Assembly: GCA_015520535.1 (NCBI GenBank)
Contig: WAPZ01000825.1
Coordinates: forward strand, 1 to 6,917
DNA length: 6,917 nucleotides
Source of the DNA: Candidatus Heimdallarchaeota archaeon
GTDB lineage: Archaea > Asgardarchaeota > Heimdallarchaeia > Hodarchaeales > S146-22
Direction: 5' to 3'
Part shown: piece after piece, positions 5,595 through 6,917 of the stretch
Layout of the letters: each line of letters starts with the position of its first letter
Position numbering within the stretch: the stretch's first letter is position 1
Notes under the pieces: model-generated
Told to the model about the DNA's origin: nothing
Databases searched by the model: none
Seen by the model: only the letters and a program-made list of their open reading frames with translations
Made by a program: the position numbers and the translations under genes

Positions 5595-6917
5595 TCATTT
5601 TATTTTTATTACACCTGGAAGATGGTCTAAAAGATTCAAGAAGAATTCTTTCTGCATTTCATTGGTGTTTTTTTCTTTTTCGTAGGTTTGAACCGCGCGT
5701 TTTCCGACTTCTTCCACCCGATCTTTTTCGCCCGCTAAATAAAATAATCTCGCTGCTTGGAAATAGTATGAACGTGCAATTGCCGTCATTTTTGCATTTT
5801 TCCGAACAATTTCCTCTGCCATATCTTGGAATAAAATTGCACATTCTCGCGCGGCACTTTTGTATTTCCACTCACTGCCCGCTTTTTGATAGGCTACCAT
5901 TGCTTGTTGTAATAATTCGGTTGAGTAGTAGGTTTTTCCAATTTCGTGAAACTTGGTTGCCGCATCTTCAAGGATAATTCCGGCTGATTCAAAATTTTGT
6001 GCCGAAATATAGAAATTCCCACCAATAATTGCTATTTTGTACGCTTCATAATAGAAATTACGTTCAAAGGCATTTTTAAAGACTTCTTGGGATTTAAGCC
6101 CCAGCTGTTCCAGATTTGGATCTGCAGTAGCACTTAATGAGGCGCGGTAAAGGCGATCTAAAATCTTTCTTGATGGCCGACTGCCGGATATGAGTTCTTG
6201 TTCAATCACTTGCAACAGAAGGATGGATTCCGAAAATACATCGACTCCCTTTTCACCACCCATTTTTTCGTAAAGCCCATAACTCTTGATTTGAACCATA
6301 CTTGAAACGCGATCAACAAATACCAAGCCCAATTCTTCCAAGCGTTTTAGATGTTTCAATGCATCTGGATTATTAGAACGCAATGCTTCAAAAGTAATAT
6401 AATTCTTTTGGCGATGTAAAATTGTTTGTAAAATGTTAATTTCATCTTCTTCCAATTGATAAATTTCCCTCAAATATCCTTCTAAGTCATATTGACGAAT
6501 GTACTTAAAGGCTTCAGACTTGATTTCATCCAGTGACGGCTGTGTTTGCCCTTTTTCCTCAAATTTCTTAAGCACCCACCGATTCACATCACAAATAAAC
6601 ATCAGATTAAACGCGGTTCGATCACTATACTTTACACACTCTTTTCTATATTGTGCATCGCGCATTATATCTGGTCCCATCTTTCGCAAAAAGACTTCTG
6701 CTTCTGCAAAATCAAAGCGTTCAACAGTAAAGCGTGGAAAATCAACTAATTTTTCTTTATATGTTTCATAATGCTCAGAACTCAGCGCCATTATTATAAA
6801 AAAAGGATATTTGTTTTCGGCTAAGTGCTTTGCTATTTCTAAAAAGGTAAGAAATAAGTCTTCATACTCTGTATCTATTAGACGATTAATGTTATCCATA
6901 AACACTAATACTCTATC
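5595..6917 (-). CDS. AAA/STAND-like ATPase with winged helix and TPR/SNAP-like repeats (5' end missing)
   Basis: The frame is open to the right edge, so the N-terminus with Walker A is outside the window; 440 residues are visible. They begin in the Walker B strand, RVLVFMDN (2-9), where Asn follows the Asp instead of the usual acidic residue. A helix and the strand YPFFIIMALSSE (37-48, sensor-1-like) come next, then an ERFDFAEAEVFLRKM lid segment (66-80) as in archaeal AAA/Orc-like and STAND ATPases. Residues about 155-220 look like a winged helix (EINILQTIL, then LKHLKRLEELGLVFV). Residues about 275-415 are Ala/Tyr-rich helix pairs (EAYKIAIIGGNFYISAQNFE, ARSYYFQAARLFYLAGEKD) like TPR or alpha-SNAP repeats. 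The likely role is an ATP-driven switch or remodeller that grips a partner through its repeats. The GTG at 6905 is not the true start, because four more in-frame codons complete the Walker B strand. It lies 38 bp upstream of the coiled-coil gene. A signalling or defence STAND protein is an alternative. Confidence 0.75.
   Translation of the reverse strand, partial: DRVLVFMDNINRLIDTEYEDLFLTFLEIAKHLAENKYPFFIIMALSSEHYETYKEKLVDFPRFTVERFDFAEAEVFLRKMGPDIMRDAQYRKECVKYSDRTAFNLMFICDVNRWVLKKFEEKGQTQPSLDEIKSEAFKYIRQYDLEGYLREIYQLEEDEINILQTILHRQKNYITFEALRSNNPDALKHLKRLEELGLVFVDRVSSMVQIKSYGLYEKMGGEKGVDVFSESILLLQVIEQELISGSRPSRKILDRLYRASLSATADPNLEQLGLKSQEVFKNAFERNFYYEAYKIAIIGGNFYISAQNFESAGIILEDAATKFHEIGKTYYSTELLQQAMVAYQKAGSEWKYKSAARECAILFQDMAEEIVRKNAKMTAIARSYYFQAARLFYLAGEKDRVEEVGKRAVQTYEKEKNTNEMQKEFFLNLLDHLPGVIKIK

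Noticed and set aside
5659..6771. Open frames overlapping the ATPase-TPR gene in other frames
   Set aside because: They are composition shadows. The long frame continues through the window edge and carries Walker B, winged-helix and repeat features.

Overview
The window is AT-rich and reads as archaeal. The signs are TATA-box promoters with purine-rich BRE-like stretches, oligo-T tracts rather than hairpin terminators, mostly short leaders, and a free-standing longin/roadblock-like protein next to an AAA-type ATPase carrying TPR/SNAP-like helical repeats. Small longin-domain proteins and such ATPase-TPR fusions are typical of Asgard (Promethearchaeota) genomes, so an Asgard archaeon is my best guess. 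No marker gene in the window proves this. I see no rRNA, tRNA, CRISPR array, insertion sequence or phage gene.

Layout. A small longin-like gene (119-550, +) has its own TATA promoter at about 65-72. It converges on a two-gene ABC-2 exporter operon on the minus strand: the ATPase (1909-2694) is followed by the permease (621-1916) with an 8-bp overlap. Oligo-T tracts on both strands at 569-622 separate the two units. The exporter operon diverges from a YdjM/DUF457-type membrane protein (2837-3325, +). The two share a control region centred on an 18-bp palindrome (2749-2766) that contains a TATA box readable in both directions. The membrane protein gene converges on a second minus-strand unit. 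That unit holds a partial AAA/STAND-like ATPase with winged-helix and TPR-like repeats (5595-6917, start outside the window), then, 38 bp downstream, a 721-residue all-helical coiled-coil protein with no proline or cysteine (3391-5556).

How the genes work together. The ABC pair forms one exporter of unknown substrate. The ATPase-TPR and coiled-coil genes are very probably co-transcribed and may act together, perhaps with the ATPase remodelling or anchoring the long filamentous protein. This pair is the least explained and most interesting part of the window. No functional link between the exporter and the longin protein can be shown beyond proximity.
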